A stretch of DNA of 55,388 bases from Roseburia sp. (GCA_023664685.1 JAMPFC010000007.1:1-55388); one strand, 5' to 3'. Counted from the first letter of the stretch, positions 7,910 to 15,465 are shown. Numbers and translations: made by a program. The notes: generated by a model not told the origin, from the sequence alone.

Positions 7910-8749
7910 TCAAGAGGTCATTTGTGACCCCTTCTGGTTTTGGTTTAAAATATATTCCGTAAGTTTTAAATAATCCTGCGTTACCCTGCTCTTCTTTGCT
8001 CCCTTATCATAAGCGAGAAGGGGTTTCTGGACAAGGCTGCTTTCCTCTACATTTTTACTCTGGCTGATCGTGACAGGAATGATATGACTGCCAAAGATCT
8101 CACTCAGCAATTCATAAACTGCCTTTGATACATTTTTCCTTCCGTTCCACTGGGTAAAAAACATCCCGCCGATCTTCAGCCCGGCATCGTATTCCGATAC
8201 GGTTTCAAACAGATTCATGATGATGGAGGCCCCTAAAAGACTTCCCCCATCGCATCTCAATGGCACATAAACTTCATCCGATGCCACCAGTCCATTGATA
8301 TTGGTAATGGATATGGAGGGGCTGCTATCTATTATACAATAATCATACTCTTCCTGTACAGCCCCTAAATGTTTTTTTAACCGGAACTGCTGCGGGGATG
8401 TCACATCCGCTTTCATTCTCTCCTCCGCCTCTGATAAAGTTAGAAAACTTGGGATAATATCAAGATGCTCATATTCCGTATGCCGGATGCATTCATGTAT
8501 ATCCAGTTCCCGGTCTAGCAGAAGATCCTCCACGGATTTCTGTCTTTTTGCGCAGGTTCCCTGATAAATGCTGTTGAAGAGTTCGATAAAATCCACCTCA
8601 CTGAACATGCAGGTACTGTTCATCTGTGGATCCAGATCGATCAGCAGTACCTTTTTGTCATGCACTGCTGCAAGCATATGTGCCACTGTTGTCACACTGG
8701 CTGTCTTTCCAACACCGCCTTTGTTGTTTAAAAATAAGATTGTTTTCAT
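7910..8749 (-). CDS. parA: ParA-family partition ATPase
   Basis: This 279-residue protein has the deviant Walker A NNKGGVGKTASVTTVAHML at residues 8-26, motif A' (VLLIDLDPQMNSTC) and the switch II-like CIIDSSPSIS. There is no N-terminal HTH, so it is the short type Ib/soj-like form. It moves ParB-bound DNA by ATP-dependent nucleoid binding. AAAGGAG stands eight bases before the start. It has its own promoter (8818-8846), with a palindrome between promoter and start, suggesting autoregulation. Its last codons (GSQMTS) are encoded by site 5. Confidence 0.93.
   Translation of the reverse strand: MKTILFLNNKGGVGKTASVTTVAHMLAAVHDKKVLLIDLDPQMNSTCMFSEVDFIELFNSIYQGTCAKRQKSVEDLLLDRELDIHECIRHTEYEHLDIIPSFLTLSEAEERMKADVTSPQQFRLKKHLGAVQEEYDYCIIDSSPSISITNINGLVASDEVYVPLRCDGGSLLGASIIMNLFETVSEYDAGLKIGGMFFTQWNGRKNVSKAVYELLSEIFGSHIIPVTISQSKNVEESSLVQKPLLAYDKGAKKSRVTQDYLKLTEYILNQNQKGSQMTS
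7915..7930. promoter_or_regulatory. Dispersed palindrome, site 5
   Basis: AGGTCATTTGTGACCC lies within the last codons of parA and 22 bases upstream of the next gene start. Confidence 0.85.
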
Positions 8750-8782
8750 TTGTCTGCTCCTTTCTATCTGGAAAATCTAAAG

Positions 8783-8798
8783 AGGTCACAAATGACCC
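8783..8798. promoter_or_regulatory. Dispersed palindrome, site 6 (parA operator candidate)
   Basis: AGGTCACAAATGACCC lies between the parA -10 box and start codon, at a position expected for a repressor near the transcription start. Its centre is in the reverse orientation, as in site 1. Confidence 0.87.
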
Positions 8799-8817
8799 CT
8801 TTTTATTGTATGTAATA

Positions 8818-8846
8818 ATTATATAACTATTATATAATAAAGTCAA
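8818..8846 (-). promoter_or_regulatory. parA operon promoter
   Basis: On the minus strand TTGACT (8841-8846), a 17-base spacer and TATAAT (8818-8823) precede parA. An 18-base AT-rich stretch here (8819-8836) is identical to 5368-5385 at the CAP promoter. Confidence 0.72.
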
Positions 8847-8854
8847 TACAAAAT

Positions 8855-8874
8855 TGCCATCTTTTTTGACAAAT
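8855..8874. repeat. 20-base promoter-associated repeat, copy 2
   Basis: TGCCATCTTTTTTGACAAAT is identical to 5415-5434 and likewise eight bases upstream of the -35 box. Confidence 0.7.
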
Positions 8875-8887
8875 ATCCGGCCGGAAT

Positions 8888-10144
8888 TTACAGGTCATTC
8901 GTGACCCCCTTTTCAGCATCTGCCCCATACTGCATCATCCGCTCATGTTCCTGTTCATTTCTTGCCTTTTCCCATTCTGATTTCAAACCTTTCCGCATGC
9001 GGTTGATCGCCGATGCCAGCGACACTCCGCCCGCCACCTGCTTTGTATATTCCCGACTGCTTTTCCCAGCAGCAGCCTCCCTCTGTTCTGTATCATAATT
9101 CCGTATCTCTTTCAGTATTGCATTACCGAGCCTTGTGTACAGATCCTGCATCTTTCCCTCTTCATAACTTCTCCCGGTGGTTCCGTATGCTTCCTGATAT
9201 TTCTGATCCTGTACCCTGATCCGTTCTTTGAACTCCTCAAACTCCTTGCTATGATACTGGTTCAGGTAATGCGTACTCAGGTTATCTATATCACTTTTGA
9301 CAGATGCCATAATGGGATTGTTATAGTTCCACATATTGCGGCTGCAGTCCGGCATCTTCTGATAAAGTTTGATAAATTCATGTTTCAGTTTCCGGTCACT
9401 GGAAAGAGGATGTTTTTGTTTCTGTTCCAGAATGCTCCCCCGGATGATACGGTTGATCTGTTGGTTATTTTCCTTCTCGTGCAATATCTGGTTTACGATG
9501 CTCTTCCTGCATCCGTTGATACTCGACTGACGGAAACGCCCCTTATATTCTTCTTTCTTTATCACATTTCCTGAACCGTCCCTTTGAGGTTCATGGATCC
9601 TTTTCCCATCCACCACATGATACCGGTACTGGATATATTCCCTCCTCTCCCGCATCGGTTCCGGCTCTACGGTTGCTACATGCACATGGATATTATCGGT
9701 ATTGTAGTGGATCGCCCCGCTCCACACTGCATTCTCCAGTCCTTCAGATTTCAGCATTCCATTTATAGCATTTCTGGTGATGGACTTCATGCTTTCTTCA
9801 TCCAGTATCTGATTCTCTGCATCATATAAACCGTTCTTTTCAAGCCACCGGTTGTCAAAAGAAATCACTGTCTGCCACATGAGCGAACCATTTTCCTGTG
9901 CTTTTTCAAAAACACGTTTGAGCTGCAGCTTATCTGTCTCGGTAAGTTCATCTTTTCCATAAGTAAAAAGCCCGGTCGTCTTATCCGGATTTCCCATATA
10001 ATCCTGATACAGATTATACTTGCTGCTGTTTTCTGTCCGGGCAGCTTCTTTTCTGTCAATGTAATTAATGTAGGAAGTGAATCTGCCGGAACCTGCCCCG
10101 CAGAATTTCGTCACGACCACCACTCCTGCTTTGATATTTCCCAT
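8888..10144 (-). CDS. MobP-type relaxase (MobP2/MobL-like)
   Basis: This 418-residue protein is the DNA-nicking enzyme of conjugation. It begins with a strand VVVVTKFCGAGSGRFTSYINYIDR, whose tyrosines near residues 25-28 are candidates for the nucleophile. It has the metal-binding histidine motif in HYNTDNIHVHVATVEPEP (His146, His153, His155). The C-terminal half is charged and helical, with no helicase domain. This is the short MobP2-like form common in Firmicutes elements. AAAGGA lies seven bases before the ATG. It follows three small DNA-binding genes, a typical relaxosome operon. The last residues (GVTNDL) are encoded by palindrome site 7. Confidence 0.9.
   Translation of the reverse strand: MGNIKAGVVVVTKFCGAGSGRFTSYINYIDRKEAARTENSSKYNLYQDYMGNPDKTTGLFTYGKDELTETDKLQLKRVFEKAQENGSLMWQTVISFDNRWLEKNGLYDAENQILDEESMKSITRNAINGMLKSEGLENAVWSGAIHYNTDNIHVHVATVEPEPMRERREYIQYRYHVVDGKRIHEPQRDGSGNVIKKEEYKGRFRQSSINGCRKSIVNQILHEKENNQQINRIIRGSILEQKQKHPLSSDRKLKHEFIKLYQKMPDCSRNMWNYNNPIMASVKSDIDNLSTHYLNQYHSKEFEEFKERIRVQDQKYQEAYGTTGRSYEEGKMQDLYTRLGNAILKEIRNYDTEQREAAAGKSSREYTKQVAGGVSLASAINRMRKGLKSEWEKARNEQEHERMMQYGADAEKGVTNDL
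8892..8907. promoter_or_regulatory. Dispersed palindrome, site 7
   Basis: AGGTCATTCGTGACCC has conserved arms but a changed centre (TTCG). It lies inside the relaxase 3' end, upstream of the parA promoter region. Confidence 0.82.
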
Positions 10145-10168
10145 ATGGTTTTCCTTTCAAAAAACAGG

Positions 10169-10184
10169 AGGTCATTTGTGACCC
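10169..10184. promoter_or_regulatory. Dispersed palindrome, site 8
   Basis: AGGTCATTTGTGACCC lies 24 bases upstream of the relaxase start, between it and the preceding small gene. Confidence 0.87.
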
Positions 10185-10206
10185 CCTGCTTTTTATCTGC
10201 AATCAT

Positions 10207-10467
10207 TCAGGGGTCACGTGTGACCCCCGTGATCTTTTCCAATAAGATTGAGTTGCTTTCTATCACATCATTTGCCTGTTCCAGTCTTTGCGCCAGTACA
10301 CTTATCAGGTTGGCATACCGGCTGTCCAGTTCTTCAACATCCTGCACCGTAGCGTATCTGGACAGACACCTCAAAAGATACTGGTTCCGGCTCATATAAT
10401 GTTTTTTCGCCAGTTCGTCGATCTTTTTTACAATGACCGGATCCACATTTCTAATTTTTATTTCCAT
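10207..10467 (-). CDS. Ribbon-helix-helix-like mobilisation accessory protein
   Basis: This 86-residue protein starts MEIKIRNVDPVIVKKIDELAKKHYMSRNQYLLRCLSRYA, a strand followed by two helices typical of Arc/CopG/MobC-like DNA-binding proteins. A predicted helical tail follows. It overlaps the upstream gene by 17 bases, so translation is coupled, and it lies directly before the relaxase. It is probably a relaxosome component or autoregulator. Its last residues (GVTRDP) are encoded by palindrome site 9. Confidence 0.78.
   Translation of the reverse strand: MEIKIRNVDPVIVKKIDELAKKHYMSRNQYLLRCLSRYATVQDVEELDSRYANLISVLAQRLEQANDVIESNSILLEKITGVTRDP
10210..10227. promoter_or_regulatory. Dispersed palindrome, site 9 (variant)
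   Basis: GGGGTCACGTGTGACCCC is a perfect 7-bp inverted repeat with the arms of the family and a CGTG centre. It lies inside the 3' end of the gene at 10207-10467, 25 bases from site 8. Confidence 0.8.
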
Positions 10468-10675
10468 TCCTCGTCATTCTCCCCCGGCTGCCAGCTTTCT
10501 TATATTTTCTATCAAACTCTTCCCATACTGCTCTGGCGATACTTTTCTCCCTGCCTTCACTCTCCTGCCGGATCAGGGATGTGATCGCCTGACTGTCACT
10601 TTTTAAACCATTCTTTTCCCGGTATTCCCTTAACAGAAATAAATCTTCGTCTGTAATACTGATACATTTTTGCAT
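10451..10675 (-). CDS. Small mobilisation protein, paralogue of the 10819-11214 gene
   Basis: This 74-residue protein begins MQKCISITDEDLFLLREYRE. The start at 10675 has AAGGGAG eight bases upstream; the longer open frame to 10789 would read through palindrome site 10. Its N-terminal 35 residues align with the protein at 10819-11214 (MRKCFSLSEEDLALLEQYKK, then NDSQAV versus SDSQAI), so the two are diverged duplicates. The predicted fold is a short helical DNA-binding unit. The role in the relaxosome is inferred from position. Confidence 0.72.
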   Translation of the reverse strand: MQKCISITDEDLFLLREYREKNGLKSDSQAITSLIRQESEGREKSIARAVWEEFDRKYKKAGSRGRMTRNGNKN

Positions 10676-10698
10676 GTTATCCGCTCCCTTTTTCAAAG

Positions 10699-10714
10699 AG
10701 GTCATTTGTGACCC
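10699..10714. promoter_or_regulatory. Dispersed palindrome, site 10
   Basis: AGGTCATTTGTGACCC lies 23 bases upstream of the start of the 74-residue gene. Confidence 0.87.
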
Positions 10715-10802
10715 CTTCTGATTTTTACAAAAAACACACTCCACAGGCTGCAAATCCCGCACTGGATTCTGCATGGCCTGTAACACCATCTCCCATAGCA
10801 GG

Positions 10803-10818
10803 AGGTCATTTGTGACCC
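10803..10818. promoter_or_regulatory. Dispersed palindrome, site 11
   Basis: AGGTCATTTGTGACCC immediately follows the stop codon of the first gene of the mobilisation operon. Confidence 0.87.
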
Positions 10819-11214
10819 CTAAGTATTTTCCTTGCTTTTTCGCTCATCACTCTTCTGCTTGAAGTATGCAATTTTTTCTTTGATACGGTCTTGGCTTTGC
10901 TTTACAACTGGATGAGCTGCCATCTCCACTGGAATACATGCATCTGCTTTCAGCATATGCAGCAGCGTATTTACCGCATCCAATATCACAATACTGTTCT
11001 GCTCCGCTGTCTTGGTCGCCCACCGGATCCGTTCTTTGGGAAGATAGTTCTTTTCCAGTTCTTCACGGATAACGATGGCAAGCTGCTCCCGGTTATTCTG
11101 GTTCTGACGTAAAAGCAATGAAACCGCCTGACTGTCATTTCTAATGCTGTTTTCCTTTTTATACTGCTCCAACAATGCCAGATCTTCTTCGGATAAGCTG
11201 AAACATTTCCGCAT
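10819..11214 (-). CDS. Mobilisation operon first gene, putative relaxosome/regulatory protein
   Basis: This 131-residue protein begins MRKCFSLSEEDLALLEQYKKENSIRND. The start at 11214 follows AAAGGTG by seven bases; the open frame continues upstream but has no ribosome site. The N-terminal segment is paralogous to the 74-residue gene downstream. The rest is helical, with an alanine/glutamine-rich middle and a lysine-rich tail. It is the first gene after a strong promoter and borders the oriT candidate, as MobC-like nick-accessory proteins often do. No family name is assigned. Confidence 0.7.
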   Translation of the reverse strand: MRKCFSLSEEDLALLEQYKKENSIRNDSQAVSLLLRQNQNNREQLAIVIREELEKNYLPKERIRWATKTAEQNSIVILDAVNTLLHMLKADACIPVEMAAHPVVKQSQDRIKEKIAYFKQKSDERKSKENT

Positions 11215-11245
11215 AACATCACACCTTTTTGTTTGTACTATATTT

Positions 11246-11274
11246 ACTATATAATATGTTGCGATTTTTTTCAA
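11246..11274 (-). promoter_or_regulatory. Mobilisation operon promoter
   Basis: On the minus strand TTGAAA (11269-11274), a 17-base spacer and TATAGT (11246-11251) precede the gene starting at 11214. Confidence 0.7.
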
Positions 11275-11369
11275 GTAATTTTATTCATTTTTATTACTTT
11301 CTGCCTTTTTTCCTCCATTTTTGTTATTCTTTTTTATTCCATCCGCTTATTTTATGTCCCCATGAAAAC

Positions 11370-11473
11370 GTTAGGCTTTGCCTAACCCCCACAGCCTTGT
11401 GGGGTCAGATTTCCCTTATGCTCTTTTTCAATTTTTCTCAGGCGGTTGGTTTCCCAACTGAAAAAAATTGAAA
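11370..11473. other. Hairpin cluster, candidate oriT
   Basis: Three consecutive inverted repeats lie here: GTTAGGC-TTT-GCCTAAC (11370-11386), CCCCACA-GCCT-TGTGGGG (11387-11404), and a long imperfect hairpin (11426-11473). In the last, TTTCAATTTTT pairs with AAAAATTGAAA and an inner GTTGG pairs with CCAAC. The region is non-coding and sits between the relaxosome operon and the oppositely oriented kinase gene. Hairpins next to the operon of the relaxase are the usual look of an oriT; no nic site can be read out. Confidence 0.55.
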
Positions 11474-11564
11474 CTAAGCAGCAGAACTGTGGGGCTTGTG
11501 CGATAACCGGAATGTTTTTGGATCTGTGGGTAAGTTGGTGGCAGCTTAGGTTTTCAAGTTGTCA

Positions 11565-11604
11565 CTGGCTTATCCATATATCCAAGCCAGTTATCCATCA
11601 AATC
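11565..11604. other. Inverted repeat with DnaA-box-like repeats
   Basis: CTGGCTT (11565-11571) pairs with AAGCCAG (11584-11590) around a 12-base loop. TTATCCAT occurs twice in direct orientation (about 11570 and 11591), one or two bases away from the DnaA-box consensus. It could belong to oriT or to a replication origin. The remainder of 11275-11741 shows no gene. Confidence 0.4.
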
Positions 11605-11741
11605 CACGGTTATGGTTTTGGATCAAGAATGATCTTAGGCATTTAGTATAACTGTTGCCGACCAGTAAAAGAAAAAAATATTTACATCTCATTTCTATCA
11701 TAGTACAATAAATTTACACTAAAATGCTAGGAGATGATTTT

Positions 11742-13148
11742 ATGAATTTATCAAGATGTGAAAAGGGTCATTTTTATGATAAAGAAAAGTTCCCAACATG
11801 TCCACATTGCAATCCACATTACAGTTTAAAACCTGAAGTGCAATTAAACAAAAAATATACCATTATTGAAACTATTGGTCATGGTGCAACTTCTATTGTA
11901 TACAAGGCAACAGATAGTAAAGGACATATATTTGCAATTAAAGAATTATTTTTAAGGGAAAATTTAAGAAGTAGCACTAGTAATGATATAGTTGTATATA
12001 ACGATGATGATTTTCAAATTGCGAAAAAGCATCGTATAAGCGAAATTGAAAAATACAAATTACTGAACGAAACAAATGCCACTCCAAAAATATATGATAT
12101 ATTTGAAGAAAATAATACTATTTACTGTGTAATGGATTATTTAACAGGATATTCTTTAGGTGCATTGTTACATGAATTTGAGCAAAAATTTGACCATGAT
12201 TTGAAAATGAATATAATTTATTGTGTCCTATATAACTTAAAAAAAGTTCATGACAAAAATATTCTTATATTAGACATTGCCCCAAATAATATTTTTATTA
12301 AAGCGGATGGCAATATTGTATTTTGTGATTTGGGAAATATGTACGTTGAAAAGAACGATACTGAAAAAAAATATGAAGCCTCTATCACAGTGTCGACAAA
12401 ATTTGCCCCGCCAGAATTATATAATGCACGAAAAGAAATTGGTACATATAGTGATGTCTATGCTATAGCTTCAGTGATTTATACTATTCTATTTGAAATC
12501 GAGCCAACAGATAGTATTACGAGATTGATTTCCTCCAAAGATATTTTTGAATTTAATGACATTGAATATAATATTAAAAATGCATTACAACATGCTTTGG
12601 AACTTAATATACGTTCAAGAACTCAAACTATTGATATCTTTATCGCTGAATTATTTGGATATAATCCAAATACATTACCAACCCCAAAACACAAATCCAT
12701 CTCTTCTTTTATAAGACCATTTACAACGGACAATAAAAAATTTAAATTCTCATCCTCTACCCAACCATCTATTATGCCTTCAGCAACTTCTTCATTTAAT
12801 TCATCTAACTCAACTTCTATATTTTACGAAATAGGAATTGATCCTGATGATGTAGAAAAGGTAGATATAAGTGAAATTCCAAAAGAAACACAATCTTATA
12901 AAATGCTTATGAATCAGTTTAAAGCTGTCAGTCAAAAGTACGATGAAAGTTGTTCAAAAGTTACTGAACTTGAAAAAAAGTTGGAAGACAAAAAAAATTC
13001 AACAGTAATGATGACCATAGGTGAAATTGTTTTATCGCTAGGAACAATTTTTATCCATGATTTATCACCTCAATCAATAATAACAGTTCTTGCTGGTATT
13101 TTAATTACTGTTTATGCATTGTATTTAAACTTCCGAGATAAAGCATAA
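11742..13148 (+). CDS. Zinc-ribbon Ser/Thr protein kinase, membrane-anchored
   Basis: This 468-residue protein is on the opposite strand to the rest of the element. An N-terminal zinc ribbon (CEKGHF and CPHC) is followed by a Hanks-type kinase domain at about 35-310. It has glycine loop IGHGATSIVYKA, Lys67 in FAIKE, a catalytic loop LILDIAPNN (Asp178, Asn183, with His-Arg of HRD missing), DLG at 196 and an APPE-type motif. A Ser/Thr-rich linker, a coiled coil and a C-terminal membrane hairpin follow. The start has AGGAG eight bases upstream. Base composition is far more AT-rich than its neighbours, so it was probably acquired separately. Function is unknown; a cargo role in phage or stress response is only a guess. 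Confidence 0.83.
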   Translation: MNLSRCEKGHFYDKEKFPTCPHCNPHYSLKPEVQLNKKYTIIETIGHGATSIVYKATDSKGHIFAIKELFLRENLRSSTSNDIVVYNDDDFQIAKKHRISEIEKYKLLNETNATPKIYDIFEENNTIYCVMDYLTGYSLGALLHEFEQKFDHDLKMNIIYCVLYNLKKVHDKNILILDIAPNNIFIKADGNIVFCDLGNMYVEKNDTEKKYEASITVSTKFAPPELYNARKEIGTYSDVYAIASVIYTILFEIEPTDSITRLISSKDIFEFNDIEYNIKNALQHALELNIRSRTQTIDIFIAELFGYNPNTLPTPKHKSISSFIRPFTTDNKKFKFSSSTQPSIMPSATSSFNSSNSTSIFYEIGIDPDDVEKVDISEIPKETQSYKMLMNQFKAVSQKYDESCSKVTELEKKLEDKKNSTVMMTIGEIVLSLGTIFIHDLSPQSIITVLAGILITVYALYLNFRDKA

Positions 13149-13484
13149 CTCACTATAACAAACCTATCACACCTAATTGATGAGTATATTATTTTTTATA
13201 CCTCTATTTCTTAGTATCACTTTTTTCTTTTTTACCGTCCTTCTCATCCCATGACCTCTTTCCCCCCCTTCAGAAAAGTCCTCTTTTCAGCTCCAACAAA
13301 TTAAAACTCCCTACGCAAGTCTCCAAGATTTCTCTCCCCATCACTGGCACGTTCCACACGTGCATCCCAGACAAAGAAGTTATTTAATAAAAGAGTGAAT
13401 ATAATAAAAAGGATAAATATGCTCTCCACACAAAAAACTCTTTTCCACCCGAAAAACCGCCAACTTTGCGTATCACAAGCCGGA

Positions 13485-13597
13485 AAATATTTAGACTTCT
13501 TTTTCCATTTTTTACCTTAAAAATAGACTGCCTTTCCGGTAAAAGGAAAAAATTTAGACTTTCTTTCCTATTTTTTGCCTCTTTTTTAGACTTCCAT
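13485..13597. repeat. Four iteron-like repeats (TAGACT core, 31-32 bp period)
   Basis: TAGACT occurs at 13492, 13524, 13555 and 13587, i.e. at intervals of 32, 31 and 32 bases. Flanks are similar: an AT-rich run before, TTC or GCC after, and copies 1 and 3 share ATTTAGACTT with ATTTTTT and CC further on. Regular three-helical-turn spacing next to the probable Rep gene is what plasmid iterons look like. The surrounding 13149-13745 holds no convincing gene. Confidence 0.65.
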
Positions 13598-13608
13598 TGT
13601 CCAAAAAA

Positions 13609-13643
13609 ACCTTTCGATGGAAGTATTTTATCCATCAAAAGGT
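13609..13643. other. 12/13-bp hairpin beside the iterons
   Basis: ACCTTTCGATGGA (13609-13621) pairs with TCCATCAAAAGGT (13631-13643) with one mismatch and a nine-base loop. It lies between the iterons and the 3' end of the Rep gene. It may be a terminator for rep or a structural part of the origin. Confidence 0.5.
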
Positions 13644-13745
13644 CTTTGGCGGTTCCGGTACATCGCATATGGGAGGTAAGAATTGCCCGGATCCGTACAA
13701 TATTTTCATCTATGCAAACACAAAGAAACCTCTTTCCAGAGATTT

Positions 13746-14582
13746 TTAAATGTGCAGCATATTTCTTGTCAGCATATGTATATGTTTTGGGTTCAAGATG
13801 CGGTCTTTCGGCTGTTCTTTCTCCAGTGCAGCCTGCCGGATCGCAATCCTGAGAATCTCATAAATACTGTGTTTCTGTCTTTCTGCCTCTTTCCGGTATT
13901 GCTTGATCAGCCCTGCTGTATCCCCGATCTGTCCCTCGGATGCATTCCGGATCTTATTTCTTCGGCAGCATACCCGGATAAAGTTTTCATGTTCAAGAGC
14001 CTCTGTTCCTATACTCGCTACTGACTGAAAAACACTGTGCTTATATGTGATATAGTAAAGCCCATTCTTGATCCCTACAGAAAAGAAATCACGCAGGGAA
14101 TGGAGATAATACCGCACCATACGTTCCGTTACATGAAAAACAGAAGCAAATTTTTCGTAAAACATCCGGGTTCCAATCCGGTATGAACTGCTGTTTTCAT
14201 GGGTGATCTTCAGAAAATACATGAGCATGTACTTCTCTCTCGCCTTCAGGGATTGAAACTTTTTTGTGTGGAACACTTTGCGCTGAAGATTCACATATCC
14301 TTCTTGAAAAGCACCCTCGTAACTGAAATCATTATCCAGAATCGTAATGTCATAATCAATATCCGTTGCCCGGAATATCCGGATCAGCCCTTTTTTCTCC
14401 AATCCTCTCATCGAAGTGTAGAAACTCTGCTTACACATACCTGTATTCCTGACTACATCCTGATTATAAACTCCGGGAACAAAACCTTTAATATCCTGTT
14501 TTTTAGCAATATATATAAGAAAATCCATCTCTGTGGATGTCAGATTTGACATTTTCTCCAGTAAATGATATTTTATCCGCAT
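13746..14582 (-). CDS. Probable replication initiator (winged-helix type)
   Basis: This 278-residue protein begins MRIKYHLLEKMSNLTSTEMDFLIYIA. A winged-helix unit follows (YNQDVVRNTGMCKQSFYTSMRGLEKKGLIRI, about residues 41-75). A second HTH-like segment lies around 142-170 (FASVFHVTERMVRYYLHSLRDFF). Two winged helices plus a basic C-terminal half fit plasmid Rep proteins, and the iteron array lies immediately downstream. It starts at 14582 with AAAGGA six bases upstream. An AT-rich promoter-like sequence lies at about 14610-14660. A transcription regulator is the alternative. Confidence 0.6.
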   Translation of the reverse strand: MRIKYHLLEKMSNLTSTEMDFLIYIAKKQDIKGFVPGVYNQDVVRNTGMCKQSFYTSMRGLEKKGLIRIFRATDIDYDITILDNDFSYEGAFQEGYVNLQRKVFHTKKFQSLKAREKYMLMYFLKITHENSSSYRIGTRMFYEKFASVFHVTERMVRYYLHSLRDFFSVGIKNGLYYITYKHSVFQSVASIGTEALEHENFIRVCCRRNKIRNASEGQIGDTAGLIKQYRKEAERQKHSIYEILRIAIRQAALEKEQPKDRILNPKHIHMLTRNMLHI

Positions 14583-14696
14583 ATTTTTTCCTTTCGCTCT
14601 TGACAAATATAATTTTTGCTATATAATTATAAATGTATATTTTTTCAAAACTTGACTTAAATCGAGTAGAGGGGGCATCTTGCAGGGATGCCTTCT

Positions 14697-15446
14697 TTAC
14701 TTTGTGCTTTCATGTGCTGTATCTTCCCACTCTTTTTGCCCGGACAATACACTCTGAAGAAGCCTTCTCCTTGCACTGACCGATGAACATGTACTCAGCG
14801 TAAGTATCTTTTCACCGGTACTCAAAGAAATCCCCTGCCTTACATGTCCGTTCCCCGGCTCTGCAATGACCCTTTGGTACTCTCTTATCTGCTTTTCCTT
14901 TTGGAAAAATCCATAATGCTGAAGGATATTTCTGTTATCCGATTCATAATAAGATATGATCCGGTACGTAAGCCTCTCCTCTGGCGTAAAAATATACACC
15001 GTATCATGGTTCTCAAAAAATTGTCTGTCAGCAAATTTTTTTAATCCGGCAAACATCGAACCGTTTATCATATTATGTCCATATAAAACAGTAACAGGAT
15101 CACTGAAATCCCTTGCGTTTTCTTTCTGGCTGTATATCGTCCCAGCAAATTCATATGCCTTCCGGAAATTGTGGTTCAGATAGTAATCTTCTTTTTCTTT
15201 CCCCTGAACACTTACCACCGGATAATCGATCGGCGTTCCCGGCACCCGGATCCATGCATAGATATCCGGATTTATCCTTTGGAGTTTCTCAAAGTCGATG
15301 GGATTTTTCATTTCTTCCGTACTGTATTCTGTGCAGAAATCTTTTAAATCTCCTCCGTCTGATAGAAAGATAACTCCAAGCAGCAGTCCAGAACTGCAGA
15401 ACACCAAAAGACAAACCGCCAAAAGTACTTTCCGTATTTTTTTCAT
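14697..15446 (-). CDS. srtB: Class B sortase
   Basis: This 249-residue membrane-anchored transpeptidase has a signal anchor at residues 7-28. The sortase fold carries His124 (LYGHNM), catalytic Cys220 (LTLSTCSS) and an arginine cluster at 226-228. The long N-terminal helical part and the LSTC signature are class B features. It is the last gene of the transfer operon. The large adhesin of the same element ends in SPKTG followed by a membrane helix and a basic tail. SPKTG is a known substrate motif of clostridial class B sortases, so the adhesin is its likely substrate. Confidence 0.93.
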   Translation of the reverse strand: MKKIRKVLLAVCLLVFCSSGLLLGVIFLSDGGDLKDFCTEYSTEEMKNPIDFEKLQRINPDIYAWIRVPGTPIDYPVVSVQGKEKEDYYLNHNFRKAYEFAGTIYSQKENARDFSDPVTVLYGHNMINGSMFAGLKKFADRQFFENHDTVYIFTPEERLTYRIISYYESDNRNILQHYGFFQKEKQIREYQRVIAEPGNGHVRQGISLSTGEKILTLSTCSSVSARRRLLQSVLSGQKEWEDTAHESTK

Positions 15447-15465
15447 AACAAGACAGCACCCTCTT

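Noticed and set aside
10210-10227. Possible chromosomal parS site (contains CACGTG-like centre)
   Set aside because: The arms are those of the AGGTCA palindrome family, not TGTTTC/GAAACA of the Spo0J parS.
13384-13668. 94-codon minus-strand frame after the kinase gene
   Set aside because: It crosses the iteron-like repeats and the hairpin, is low complexity (Lys/Phe-rich) and has no convincing start.
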